A stretch of DNA of 64,000 nucleotides from Herbidospora cretacea (GTDB taxonomy: Bacteria > Actinomycetota > Actinomycetes > Streptosporangiales > Streptosporangiaceae): positions 335,252 to 399,251 of the forward strand of contig NZ_BBXG01000003.1 in assembly GCF_001570605.1 (NCBI RefSeq), read 5' to 3'. This document shows, in pieces, positions 34,017 through 42,261 of this stretch; within the stretch, counting starts at the first letter, position 1; every line of letters starts with the position of its first letter. A program made the translations under genes and the position numbers. The notes under the pieces are model-generated. The model did not search any database and had not been told where the DNA came from. It worked only from the letters and a program-made list of their open reading frames with translations.

Positions 34017-36831
34017 CCAAAGCGGCCAGCGCGGCGGTGAAAGCCTCCATCGGAGGGCTCACCAGACCCGCTCCGACCTGCCCTGTTCCGGCGAGCCGCC
34101 CAGCGATACCCGTATTGACTACCGGCAGCACTGAGGTCCGAGTGACCAGTGTGACATCGATCCCCGCCGGAGTCCCCCGGAACCCCAGACCCGGGATCTG
34201 GTACACGGGGTGCTCGGCGAGCGTGATCTCGTACATGGCCGTGGTGGCCGCGATCGCGTCCGCGACGTCGCCGCCCACGAACCGGACGATCGCCGGGGCG
34301 GCGGCCATGGAGAAGCCGCCGAGGCCCACCGTCTCGGTGATGGTGGAGTCGCCGATGTCGGGGTTGGCGTCGGCGGGGCCGTACGCGCCGAGGTAGAGGC
34401 CGTCGGGGACGCCCGCCGGGCCGGTGAACCAGCGGTCGCCCAGGCCGGAGACCTGGATGCCGAAGTCGGTGCCGTTCCTGGCCATCGCGACGACCATCGA
34501 GGAGCCCGGGACGTCCCTGGCCGCGTCGGCGGCGACCTTCCCGGCCGCCATGCCGGCGTTGAGGAAGAAGTGGTCGTTGCCGTTGACGAACCGCAGGACC
34601 TCGGCGGCCTTGGTGGGGACGGCGTCCACGATGGCCGGGGCCAGCTCCCTGACCAGCAGCGAGGTGGCGGCGCGGTTGCGGTTGTGCAGCTCGTCGCCCA
34701 TCTGGAGCGCCTGGGCGATCAGGTTGCGCAGGTCGAGCGGGCCGGTCAGCCTCACGACCTCGGCCAGCGCCGGGCCGAGCACCTCGCCCATCCACCTGAG
34801 CCGCTCGATCACCTCGGGGCCGTAGGCGCCGTACCGGAGGACCTTGCCGAGCCCCTCGTTCAGCGAGCAGTAGGCGGTCCCGCCGTTCTCGGCGTCGTGG
34901 ACCTCCAGCATCCACATGGACGGCGACACGACGCCCGCCATGGGGCCGACGGTCCGGTGGTGGTGACAGGAGTCGAGCGTGACCTCACCGGCGGCGAGCC
35001 TGCGCTCGGCGTCCTCGGCGTCGGCGGCGAGCCCCTCGAACAGCATCCCGCCGATGAGCGCGCCCCTCATCGGGCCGGAGGCGCGTTCCCAGTCGATGGG
35101 CGGTCCGGCGTGGAAGAAGGTGCCCTTCGGCAGGTCCAGCACGTCACCCGCGCGCCTGACCCCGACGAGGTGCGGCCTTGCGGCCAGCATCCTGCCGACG
35201 GCCTTCTCGTTGGCGGCCTTCCGGCGAGGATCGGCCATGACGGCGGCCAGATCCGCGGCCACCCCCGCGACGGGGGGCCGCCAGTCGACGGGCGTGTGCG
35301 CCACGGCCTGCTGATCCAAGGCCTCGGCCAGGATCGACGCGCCCACGGAGACGACCGAGGGCTCCGCGGAGAGCATGGCCAAAGGCTGCCCGGCCCACCC
35401 GCCCTGAGGGGCGGTCTTCGGCGTGCTTGCGGCCAGGTCGCCGCTGATGGGCTCCTCGACGGTCAGGCCGGCCAGGGTGGCTGCTCTCCGGGCCGCCTGG
35501 GCGTTGGAGGTGTAGACCTCCGCGCCCGACTCGAAGAGGCGGGCCGCCTGGGCCTGGAGGTTCTGGGGGTCGCCGTCCGTGCCGACCAAAGCGACCACGA
35601 CGGCGACGCCGCGGGACTTGGCCGCCGCGACGGCGCCCGCGAGGGAGCGGGCCGGGTCGGGGTCGGAGCCGTGGCCCAGGACCACGTCCAGGAGGGCGAC
35701 GCCCTCGGTGACGGCGTCGAGGGCCTCCAGGCGGAGGGCGGGGTCGATCATGGGGTGGGCGCGGCCGACGGTGTACTCGTCGTCGCCGAAGTCGGTGAAC
35801 TCGCCCGTCCCGGCGATCAGGCGGGCCTCGGTGCACAGCGTGCCGCCGGAGTAGAGGCCCCTCAGGGGGCCGCCGCCGGGTTCGGCGTTGCCGGGCCAGC
35901 TCGGCCAGGAGGGGATCTGCGCGCCGACCGCGCGCAGGACCTGCTCCGCCGCCGAGGTGAGGTCGGGCCGGCCCTCGCCGAGCAGGGCGGTGACGACCGG
36001 TTTGGGGCTCCGGGCGACGGCCTCGGCGAGGCGGGCGGCGACGGCCGGGTCCGGGGGCTTGGAGATGACGACGACCAGTTCGGTGGCGGGGTCGGCGATC
36101 AGCGCCGCCAGCGCCTGGAGGGTCGAGCGGCCGGCCACCTCGGCGGACAGGTCGCGCCCGCCCACGCCGAGGACGTGGCTGACGCCCACCCCGGCCAGGT
36201 CGAGGAGCGAGGTGAGCTGCTGGGCGCCGGTGCCGGAGGCGGCGACCACGCCGACCCTGCCGGGGCGGACCACGTTGGCGAAGCCCAGGCCAACGCCGCC
36301 GACGACGGCGGTGCCGCAGTCGGGGCCCATGACCAGGACGCCCCGCTCCAGGGCGAGGTCCTTCAGGGCCACCTCGCGCGCGACCGGCACGTTGTCGCTG
36401 AAGATCATGACGGAGTGGCCGCCGTCGACCGCCTCCATCGCCTCGGTGAAGGCGTGTTCGCCGGGCACGCTGACCAGCACGACCGCCGACGGGTCGGCCA
36501 GGCGGGTGGCGGCGCGGATGGTCCGGGGGAGGGCCTCGTCCCGGCGTGCGGATTCGGCGCGGGTCGTGAGCTGCTCCTCCAGGGCCGAGGCCGCCCCGCC
36601 GAGGTCCTCCTCGGACGTCGCCCTGATCGCCACCAGCAGGTCGCCGGGGGTCGCCTCGGGGACGTCGAAACCGGCGTCCCGGGCGAGTTCCACGTTCAGG
36701 GCGGTCGCCATGGCCACGATGGCCAGTTCGACCCCCGGGCGGCCGGTCAGCGCCTGGCTGACCCTCATCAGGCTGACCGAGTCGTGATAGACCCCGGGCC
36801 GGATCTCCACCAGGTTCACAGCCAGGTTCAC
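34006..36831 (-). CDS. fdrA: Fused FdrA (AllF) and YlbE/DUF1116 (AllG) protein
   Basis: A 941-residue fusion of two proteins that are separate in E. coli. Residues about 1-470 are FdrA, a succinyl-CoA-synthetase-like acyltransferase (VLVMGPDCGTAVVGGVGLGFANVV, GLYSGGTLCTEARL, DPALRLEALD). Residues about 500-941 are DUF1116/YlbE (GTFFHAGPPIDWERASGPM, DSCHHHRTVGPMAGVVSPSMW, NGNDHFFLNAGMAAGK). In E. coli these families with DUF2877 form AllFGH, the oxamate carbamoyltransferase that makes carbamoyl phosphate in allantoin breakdown. The GTG at 36831 overlaps the DUF2877 stop. The real substrate in this locus may differ. Confidence 0.85.
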   Translation of the reverse strand: MNLAVNLVEIRPGVYHDSVSLMRVSQALTGRPGVELAIVAMATALNVELARDAGFDVPEATPGDLLVAIRATSEEDLGGAASALEEQLTTRAESARRDEALPRTIRAATRLADPSAVVLVSVPGEHAFTEAMEAVDGGHSVMIFSDNVPVAREVALKDLALERGVLVMGPDCGTAVVGGVGLGFANVVRPGRVGVVAASGTGAQQLTSLLDLAGVGVSHVLGVGGRDLSAEVAGRSTLQALAALIADPATELVVVISKPPDPAVAARLAEAVARSPKPVVTALLGEGRPDLTSAAEQVLRAVGAQIPSWPSWPGNAEPGGGPLRGLYSGGTLCTEARLIAGTGEFTDFGDDEYTVGRAHPMIDPALRLEALDAVTEGVALLDVVLGHGSDPDPARSLAGAVAAAKSRGVAVVVALVGTDGDPQNLQAQAARLFESGAEVYTSNAQAARRAATLAGLTVEEPISGDLAASTPKTAPQGGWAGQPLAMLSAEPSVVSVGASILAEALDQQAVAHTPVDWRPPVAGVAADLAAVMADPRRKAANEKAVGRMLAARPHLVGVRRAGDVLDLPKGTFFHAGPPIDWERASGPMRGALIGGMLFEGLAADAEDAERRLAAGEVTLDSCHHHRTVGPMAGVVSPSMWMLEVHDAENGGTAYCSLNEGLGKVLRYGAYGPEVIERLRWMGEVLGPALAEVVRLTGPLDLRNLIAQALQMGDELHNRNRAATSLLVRELAPAIVDAVPTKAAEVLRFVNGNDHFFLNAGMAAGKVAADAARDVPGSSMVVAMARNGTDFGIQVSGLGDRWFTGPAGVPDGLYLGAYGPADANPDIGDSTITETVGLGGFSMAAAPAIVRFVGGDVADAIAATTAMYEITLAEHPVYQIPGLGFRGTPAGIDVTLVTRTSVLPVVNTGIAGRLAGTGQVGAGLVSPPMEAFTAALAALARV

Positions 36832-37730
36832 AGAGCGTCCCTCTCGCGCAGTTCGAGGACGGCCGAGGCTCCCGTCCGGATGCCCCAGGCCAGGTCGGCG
36901 CCCGAGGTGTGGCCGAGTCTCAGCAGGCGGTGGACCGCCGGTTCCAGCGGCTGGCGGCCGGTGAGGCCGCGCAGGACCGCGATGGTCTCCAGGCCCGCCT
37001 CGCCGCGCGCCGCGCAGTGCAGCAGGGTCGCGGAGATGGGAGTGGTCCGCGTACGGGCGTCGAAGGTGACCGCCGCCGCGAGCCAGTCGGCCAGCCACAC
37101 GGCCCTGCCGACCCCGGCCGCCGAGCCGACGGCCCGCAGCGTCACCAGGAGCCCGGCCAGCATGTCGTCGCCGCTCGGGGTCAGGCCGGGCCCGAGGCCC
37201 ATGAGCTGCTCGGCCGCGGTGATCGCGTCGACGAGCGAGCCCCGGTGGCAGCCGGCCGCCAGCAGCGCGGACGCGCCGCCGCTCTCCAGGCCGGGCCGCC
37301 TGGGGGAGGCCGCGCAGATGTCGTGGAGGAGGGGAAGGGTCGCGGCGAGAGCCGTACCGGAGACGGAACCGAGCGAGGGAGCCGGGTCCCACCAGCGGCG
37401 GACCCGGACGGCCCGGCCGCCGGCCTCGACCACCCCGTCGCCGACCCACGCGTCGTCGCCGGCCGCGAAGCCCTTCAGCGGGCCGGTCAGCACAACGGCG
37501 TTGGGCAGGCGGGTGGCCTCGCCGGTGACCAGCGCGAGCACGCGCGGCTCGGTCTCGGTCCGCACTTCCAGGTAGACCGCCAGCGGGAAGGCGGCCAGCA
37601 CGCGGGCGGGCCGGCGCGGCGCCTCCAGGAGCGGCCGGAGACTGGTGGCGGCGGCCCCGGACAGGTACGTGACCTCGGGTTGCGCCGTCTGCACCGGGCG
37701 GCGGCCTCGAGGGCGGGTACCTACAGCCAC
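36828..37730 (-). CDS. DUF2877 (AllH/YlbF-type) protein
   Basis: A 300-residue cytosolic protein with the DUF2877 hallmark LMGLGPGLTPSGDDMLAGLL at about residues 190-209 and a following ARTRTTPISATLLHCAARGE segment. The same family is the third component, AllH, of the E. coli oxamate carbamoyltransferase, next to FdrA and YlbE. Here it is the first gene of a two-gene unit coupled by GTGA to the FdrA-YlbE fusion. The GTG at 37730 has GGAGG 5 nt upstream. It is divergent from pucR. Confidence 0.82.
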   Translation of the reverse strand: MAVGTRPRGRRPVQTAQPEVTYLSGAAATSLRPLLEAPRRPARVLAAFPLAVYLEVRTETEPRVLALVTGEATRLPNAVVLTGPLKGFAAGDDAWVGDGVVEAGGRAVRVRRWWDPAPSLGSVSGTALAATLPLLHDICAASPRRPGLESGGASALLAAGCHRGSLVDAITAAEQLMGLGPGLTPSGDDMLAGLLVTLRAVGSAAGVGRAVWLADWLAAAVTFDARTRTTPISATLLHCAARGEAGLETIAVLRGLTGRQPLEPAVHRLLRLGHTSGADLAWGIRTGASAVLELRERDAL

Positions 37731-37815
37731 GAGTCCTCCATCGTCGGAACCCCCATTAAGAGGGACGCTAGAACGGGACCCCCGGGGTCCGTACGGGGAA
37801 ATCTGCCAACAGTCG

Positions 37816-37854
37816 GCCAAATGCTTGGCTCTTCCTGACAGTCGCGCAGTCAGG
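37816..37854. promoter_or_regulatory. Two dyads in the DUF2877/pucR divergent promoter
   Basis: GCCAA-ATGC-TTGGC (37816-37829) and CCTGAC-N9-GTCAGG (37834-37854) lie side by side in the AT-richer 165-nt region between the two divergent starts. They are plausible PucR operators and suggest autoregulation plus control of the divergent unit. Confidence 0.45.
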
Positions 37855-37895
37855 CACAATTTGCTGAGAACGCACAAATCCCCCCGGAGCGCACC

Positions 37896-39506
37896 ATGAC
37901 GACGGATCCAGCTGCACCCGCGATGCGGCTCGCAAGCACCGGAACGATCATTCACGGAGTGACCGTCGGAGAGGTCCTGGGCGTGTCGACCCTCGCGGGG
38001 GCCCGGCTCATCGCCGGTAAGTCGGGGCTCGACCGCGTCGTGCAGCGCCTCAACGTCATGGAGGTCCCCGACATCCTGGCCTGGGTGAAGCCGAACGAGC
38101 TGCTGCTCACGACCGGTTACCCGCTCAGGAACACTCCCCAGTCGCTGGGCCGCCTTGTGGCGGATCTTGACGAACGCGGGCTGTCGGCGCTCGCCATCAA
38201 GCTGGGCCGCTACCTCGACGAACTGCCCGCCGAGATGATCGAGCAGGCCGACCGGCTGGGCTTCCCGCTGATCATCCTCCCCAACGACGTTGGGTTCGAC
38301 GACATCCTCAACCAGGTCCTCACCGACATCCTCAACCGGCAGGCCGCCATCCTCGCCCGCGCCGAGGACGCCCACCGGGGGCTCGTCCAGATCGTGCTGG
38401 CGGGCGGCGGCATGCGCGAGGTGACCGCCGAGGTGGCCGGGCTGCTGGAGGTCGCGGTCGCCGCCATGGACGTCTCGGGCGCCACCCTCGCCGCCGCCGG
38501 CGGGGCCGAGCAGGTCGGCATGCTGCGGGAGGCCTACCTGGTCAGCGGTCCGGGCCGCGACCAGCCCGAGCCGATGGTGCGGGCCGACGGCCACTACGCC
38601 GTGGTGCCGATAGTGGCCGGAGGCCACCACCACGGCCGGATCGTCGCCTTCAGCCAGGCCGGGACCCTGCGCGAGAGCGACATCCGCATCCTGGAGCGGG
38701 CCGCGACCGTGGCCGCGCTCGTCATCACCAAGCAGGAGGCGGTCAACGCGGTCGAGAGCAAGTACCGGGCCGACTTCCTGCGCGACGTGCTCACCGGCCG
38801 GGGCGGCGGGCGCATCGCCGAACGCGCCAAGGCCTTCGGCTGGGACCTGGAGCGCCCCGTCAGCGTCATGGTCGCCGAGCTCGACCCCGAGAGCGACGAG
38901 CGCACCGCCCAGGACCGGCTGCTCGGCGTCTGGCAGGCCGCCGTCCGGCGGCACGACCCGCGCGGCGCGGTCGCCGGGTTCTCCCACGAGGTGGTCGTCA
39001 TCGTCGGGGCCGGGGTCGACACCGCCCGGCTCGCCGCCGCGGCGCAGTCGGCCTTCGCCGAGTGCACCTTCTCGACCGGGATGAGCCGCATCGCCTCCGG
39101 CGCGGAGGGGCTCGCCGACGCCTACGGGCAGGCGCTCAAGGCCGCCCGGGTGGGCCGCCAGCTCCACGGCAACGGCGCGGTCGCCCACTTCGACCAGCTC
39201 GGCGTCTACCGGCTGCTGTCCCTCGTCAACGACACCGCCGAGCTGCACGCCTTCGTCCGGGAGACCCTCGGCGCGCTGGCCGGCGACGACGACGCCGAGA
39301 ACGCCGACCTGCGGCGCACCCTCCACGTGCTGCTGGAGACCAACCTCAACGTCGCCGAGACCGCCCGCCGCCTGCACTTCCACTACAACACCCTGCGCTA
39401 CCGCATCGGAAAGCTCGAACGCCTGCTCGGCAACTTCACCGAGGACGCCCACCTGCGCCTCAACCTCACGCTGGCGCTCCATGTCCTCAACATGCGCGGC
39501 ATCTAG
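37896..39506 (+). CDS. pucR: PucR-family transcriptional regulator
   Basis: A 536-residue regulator. The N-terminal PucR ligand-sensing domain (about residues 20-145) contains GVTVGEVLGVSTLAGARLIAG and NELLLTTGYPL. A GGDEF-like middle domain follows, then a C-terminal PucR helix-turn-helix (RTLHVLLETNLNVAETARRL, FHYNTLRYRIGKLERLLG). PucR proteins induce purine catabolism in response to purine intermediates. It sits between the DUF2877/FdrA unit and the NCS2 permease/hydroxylase operon and probably controls both. ATG at 37896 has CCGGAG upstream. Confidence 0.9.
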   Translation: MTTDPAAPAMRLASTGTIIHGVTVGEVLGVSTLAGARLIAGKSGLDRVVQRLNVMEVPDILAWVKPNELLLTTGYPLRNTPQSLGRLVADLDERGLSALAIKLGRYLDELPAEMIEQADRLGFPLIILPNDVGFDDILNQVLTDILNRQAAILARAEDAHRGLVQIVLAGGGMREVTAEVAGLLEVAVAAMDVSGATLAAAGGAEQVGMLREAYLVSGPGRDQPEPMVRADGHYAVVPIVAGGHHHGRIVAFSQAGTLRESDIRILERAATVAALVITKQEAVNAVESKYRADFLRDVLTGRGGGRIAERAKAFGWDLERPVSVMVAELDPESDERTAQDRLLGVWQAAVRRHDPRGAVAGFSHEVVVIVGAGVDTARLAAAAQSAFAECTFSTGMSRIASGAEGLADAYGQALKAARVGRQLHGNGAVAHFDQLGVYRLLSLVNDTAELHAFVRETLGALAGDDDAENADLRRTLHVLLETNLNVAETARRLHFHYNTLRYRIGKLERLLGNFTEDAHLRLNLTLALHVLNMRGI

Positions 39507-39528
39507 GCCCGGTTGTTTGGCACATGCT

Positions 39529-39588
39529 GCCCGTGTGCTACAGAGATCACGGGCCTAATGTGCCCGCAACAGCCCTGGTAGGAGGGCT
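39529..39588 (+). promoter_or_regulatory. Structured leader of the NCS2 permease operon
   Basis: Three stems can form: GCCCGTG/CACGGGC (39529-39554), CGGGC/GCCCG (39550-39566, mutually exclusive with the first) and AGCCCT/AGGGCT (39571-39588). The last contains a GGAGGG ribosome-binding site directly before an ATG at 39590, whose out-of-frame ORF of 75 codons runs into the permease gene. This resembles a conditional leader, but I cannot match it to a known riboswitch. Confidence 0.4.
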
Positions 39589-39660
39589 GATGAACGCATT
39601 GCCGCGCTGGGAAGCCCGCGGGGTGGCCACCAGGTGTCGGCCCGTTGCAAAGGGGCACAC

Positions 39661-40983
39661 ATGGCTTTCGGCTGGAAGGTACACGGAGAAAAGGGCACGC
39701 TCGCGCCCGGTGAGGTGGTCAAGCCGGACGAGCGGCTGTCGTGGCCGCGCATGGTCGGATTCGGCGCCCAGCACGTCATCGCGATGTTCGGGGCCACGTT
39801 CGTCTTCCCGGTGGTGATGGGGCTCGACCCCAACGTCGCGGTGATGATGAGCGGCGTCGCCACGATCATCTTCCTGCTCATCGTGAACGGGAAGATCCCC
39901 AGCTATCTCGGCACGTCGGCGTCGTTCGTCGGCGGCGCGGCCGCCATCACCGCCGCCGGGGGCGGACCGGCCCAGATCACGGGCGCCATCCTGGTGGCCG
40001 GCGTGGTGCTCGCGCTGTGCGGCGTGATCATCCACTTCCTCGGGATCGGGGTCATCAACCGCGTCTTCCCGCCGGTGGTGACCGGCGCGGTCGTCATGCT
40101 CATCGGCTTCGGCCTCGCCTACGTCGTCGCCGACATCTACTGGCCGCAGGACCAGTGGATCGCGCTGATCACGATGCTGGTCACCTTCGTCACCATCGCG
40201 CTGTTCAAGGGCTTCATCGGGCGGCTCGGCATCCTCATCGGCCTGGTCGCCGGTTTCGTGCTGTCGTGGCTGGCCGACGTGGTCTTCGGCCAGATCACCG
40301 CCCCCACCGGGGCGGGCCAGGTCACCAGCCACTTCCGCGTCGACTTCGGCGGGGTGGAGCAGGCCTCCTGGTTCGGCCTGCCGAACTTCCACGCGCCCGA
40401 CTTCAGGCTCTCGGCCATCGTCGTGGTGCTCCCTGCGGTCATCGCGCTCATCGCCGAGAACATCGGCCACGTCAAGGCGGTCGGCGAGATGACCGGCGCC
40501 GACGTCGACCCGGTCATGGGCAGGGCCATCATCGGCGACGGCGTCGCCACGGTGATCACCTCGGCGGTCGGCGGGTCGCCCACCACCACCTACGCGGAGA
40601 ACATCGGCGTCATGGCCGCCACCAGGGTCTACTCGACGCTGGCCTACTACATCGCCGCCGTCATCGCGATCCTGCTGGGTCTGGTGCCCAAGTTCGGCGC
40701 GCTCGTCTACGCCATCCCCGGCGGCGTGCTCGGTGGCGTCACGGTCATCCTGTACGGCATGATCGGCCTCCTGGGCGCCAAGATCTGGATCGAGAACCGG
40801 GTGGACTTCGCCGACCCGGTCAACATGGTCCCGATCGGCGCGGGCATCATCCTGGCGATCGGCCCGGTCAACATGCGGATCGTCGAAGGCTTCGACCTCG
40901 GCGGCATCGCGCTGGGCACCGTCGTCGTCCTGGGCGGATATCACCTCTTGAGAGCGCTTTCCGGGAGTAGAACGGTTTCGTGA
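39661..40983 (+). CDS. NCS2-family nucleobase permease (UraA/RutG-like)
   Basis: A 440-residue nucleobase:cation symporter with about 14 membrane spans. Substrate-site motifs are seen in FVGGAAAITAAGGGP, LIAENIGHVKAVGEMTG (substrate-binding Glu and His) and GGSPTTTYAENIGVMAATRVYS. The pattern is closer to the uracil/UraA branch than to xanthine permeases, though PucR-linked members import purines too. ATG 39661 has AAAGGGG upstream. Its stop overlaps the hydroxylase FAD subunit start (GTGA), so transport and oxidation are coupled. Confidence 0.88.
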   Translation: MAFGWKVHGEKGTLAPGEVVKPDERLSWPRMVGFGAQHVIAMFGATFVFPVVMGLDPNVAVMMSGVATIIFLLIVNGKIPSYLGTSASFVGGAAAITAAGGGPAQITGAILVAGVVLALCGVIIHFLGIGVINRVFPPVVTGAVVMLIGFGLAYVVADIYWPQDQWIALITMLVTFVTIALFKGFIGRLGILIGLVAGFVLSWLADVVFGQITAPTGAGQVTSHFRVDFGGVEQASWFGLPNFHAPDFRLSAIVVVLPAVIALIAENIGHVKAVGEMTGADVDPVMGRAIIGDGVATVITSAVGGSPTTTYAENIGVMAATRVYSTLAYYIAAVIAILLGLVPKFGALVYAIPGGVLGGVTVILYGMIGLLGAKIWIENRVDFADPVNMVPIGAGIILAIGPVNMRIVEGFDLGGIALGTVVVLGGYHLLRALSGSRTVS

Positions 40984-41792
40984 AACCTCCGTCGTTCGTC
41001 TACCACGCTCCCGCCACGGTGGCCGAGGCCGTCGAGGCCCTCGCCGCGGCGGGAGCCGACGGGAAGGTGCTGGCCGGCGGCCAGAGCCTCATCCCGCTCA
41101 TGAACATGCGGCTCGCCGCGCCCGGCCACCTGGTCGACATCAACCACGTCGCCGGGCTCGCCGGGATCACCGCCGAGCCCGGGGGAGTGCGGGTCGGCGC
41201 GCTGGCCCGCCACGCCGAGGTCGAGGCCAGCGAGACGGCCCACGCCGCACAGCCCCTCGTGCGCCGGGCGCTGCGGCTGGTGGCCCACCCCGCCGTGCGG
41301 AACCGGGGGACCACCGTCGGGAGCATCGTGCACGCCGACCCGGCCGCCGAGATGCCGGCCGTGCTGGCGCTGCTGGACGGCTCCGTCCGGGTCCGCGGCG
41401 CCGAGGGGGAACGTGACATCCCGGCCGCCGAGTTCTTCACCGGGCCGATGGAGTCGTCGCTGCGCACCGGCGAACTGGCCGTCTCGGTGTTCTTCCCGTC
41501 CAGCGAGGGCGGGACCGCCATCGTCGAGATGGCCCGGCGGCACGGCGACTACGCCATGGCCGGGGTCGCGGCGCTGGTCGCCCCCGATCACGCGAGGGTC
41601 GCCTGCCTGAGCGTCGGGGCGGTGCCCGTGGTCGTGGACGTCACCGAGGCCGAGGGTGACTGGAGGCGGGCGGCCCGGCTCGTCCAGGAACAGATCGATC
41701 CGGAGGCCGACATCCACGCCACCGCCGACTACCGACGGCACCTCACCGGAGTCCTGACCGAGCGCGCGCTGAAGGCGGCGGCCGATGCATGA
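40980..41792 (+). CDS. Molybdenum hydroxylase FAD subunit (CoxM/XdhB-like)
   Basis: A 270-residue flavin subunit of the xanthine dehydrogenase/CO dehydrogenase superfamily. FAD-binding loops are AGGQSLIPLMNMRLAAPGHLVDI and VRNRGTTVGSIVHADPAAEMPA, the second in the family-typical TxGG-like position. It relays electrons from the [2Fe-2S] subunit to an acceptor. It overlaps the permease gene upstream (GTGA) and the small subunit downstream by 8 nt. Gene order here is M-S-L. Confidence 0.92.
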   Translation: MKPPSFVYHAPATVAEAVEALAAAGADGKVLAGGQSLIPLMNMRLAAPGHLVDINHVAGLAGITAEPGGVRVGALARHAEVEASETAHAAQPLVRRALRLVAHPAVRNRGTTVGSIVHADPAAEMPAVLALLDGSVRVRGAEGERDIPAAEFFTGPMESSLRTGELAVSVFFPSSEGGTAIVEMARRHGDYAMAGVAALVAPDHARVACLSVGAVPVVVDVTEAEGDWRRAARLVQEQIDPEADIHATADYRRHLTGVLTERALKAAADA

Positions 41793-42261
41793 CGTCACTC
41801 TGATCGTCAACGGGGTGCCGCGCCACGCGCGGGTGCCCGCGCGGCGGCTGCTCAGCGACTTCCTCCGGCACGACCTCGGGCTGACCGGCACCCACGTCGG
41901 CTGCGAGCACGGGGTCTGCGGGGCCTGCACGGTCCTGCTCGACGGGCAGCCGGTGCGGGCGTGCCTGACCTTCGCGGTCTCGGTGTCGGGCCAGGAGGTG
42001 ACCACGGTCGAGGGGCTGGCGAGGGACGGCCAGCCGTCCGCCGTCCAGCGGGGCTTCGCCGAGTGCCACGGGCTCCAGTGCGGGTTCTGCACGCCCGGCT
42101 TCCTGACCACGGCGACCGCTTTCCTGCGCGACAACCCGGCGCCCTCCGACGAGGACGTGATCGAGGCGGTGTCGGGGAACCTGTGCCGGTGCACGGGCTA
42201 CCAGAACATCGTGAAGTCGGTGCACCGCGCCGCCGAACTGCTGGCCGAGGAGGGCCCGTGA
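41785..42261 (+). CDS. Molybdenum hydroxylase [2Fe-2S] subunit (CoxS/XdhC-like)
   Basis: A 158-residue subunit with two clusters. The plant-type ferredoxin ligands are CEHGVCGACTVLLDGQPVRAC (Cys at about 40, 45, 48, 60). The second, helical cluster uses CGFCTPGF and CRCTGY. It connects the Mo and FAD subunits. Its ATG lies inside the end of the FAD-subunit gene and its stop overlaps the large-subunit GTG as GTGA, giving tight stoichiometric coupling. Confidence 0.94.
   Translation: MHDVTLIVNGVPRHARVPARRLLSDFLRHDLGLTGTHVGCEHGVCGACTVLLDGQPVRACLTFAVSVSGQEVTTVEGLARDGQPSAVQRGFAECHGLQCGFCTPGFLTTATAFLRDNPAPSDEDVIEAVSGNLCRCTGYQNIVKSVHRAAELLAEEGP

Noticed and set aside
34210-37575. A 1121-codon plus-strand open frame opposite the FdrA-YlbE gene
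   Set aside because: It is antisense to well-recognised FdrA, DUF1116 and DUF2877 motifs and has shadow-like Gly/Arg/Asp composition.
39062-39817. A plus-strand frame through the end of pucR and the start of the permease
   Set aside because: It is a composition shadow of both genes; only the short part from ATG 39590 deserves attention, as a possible leader ORF.
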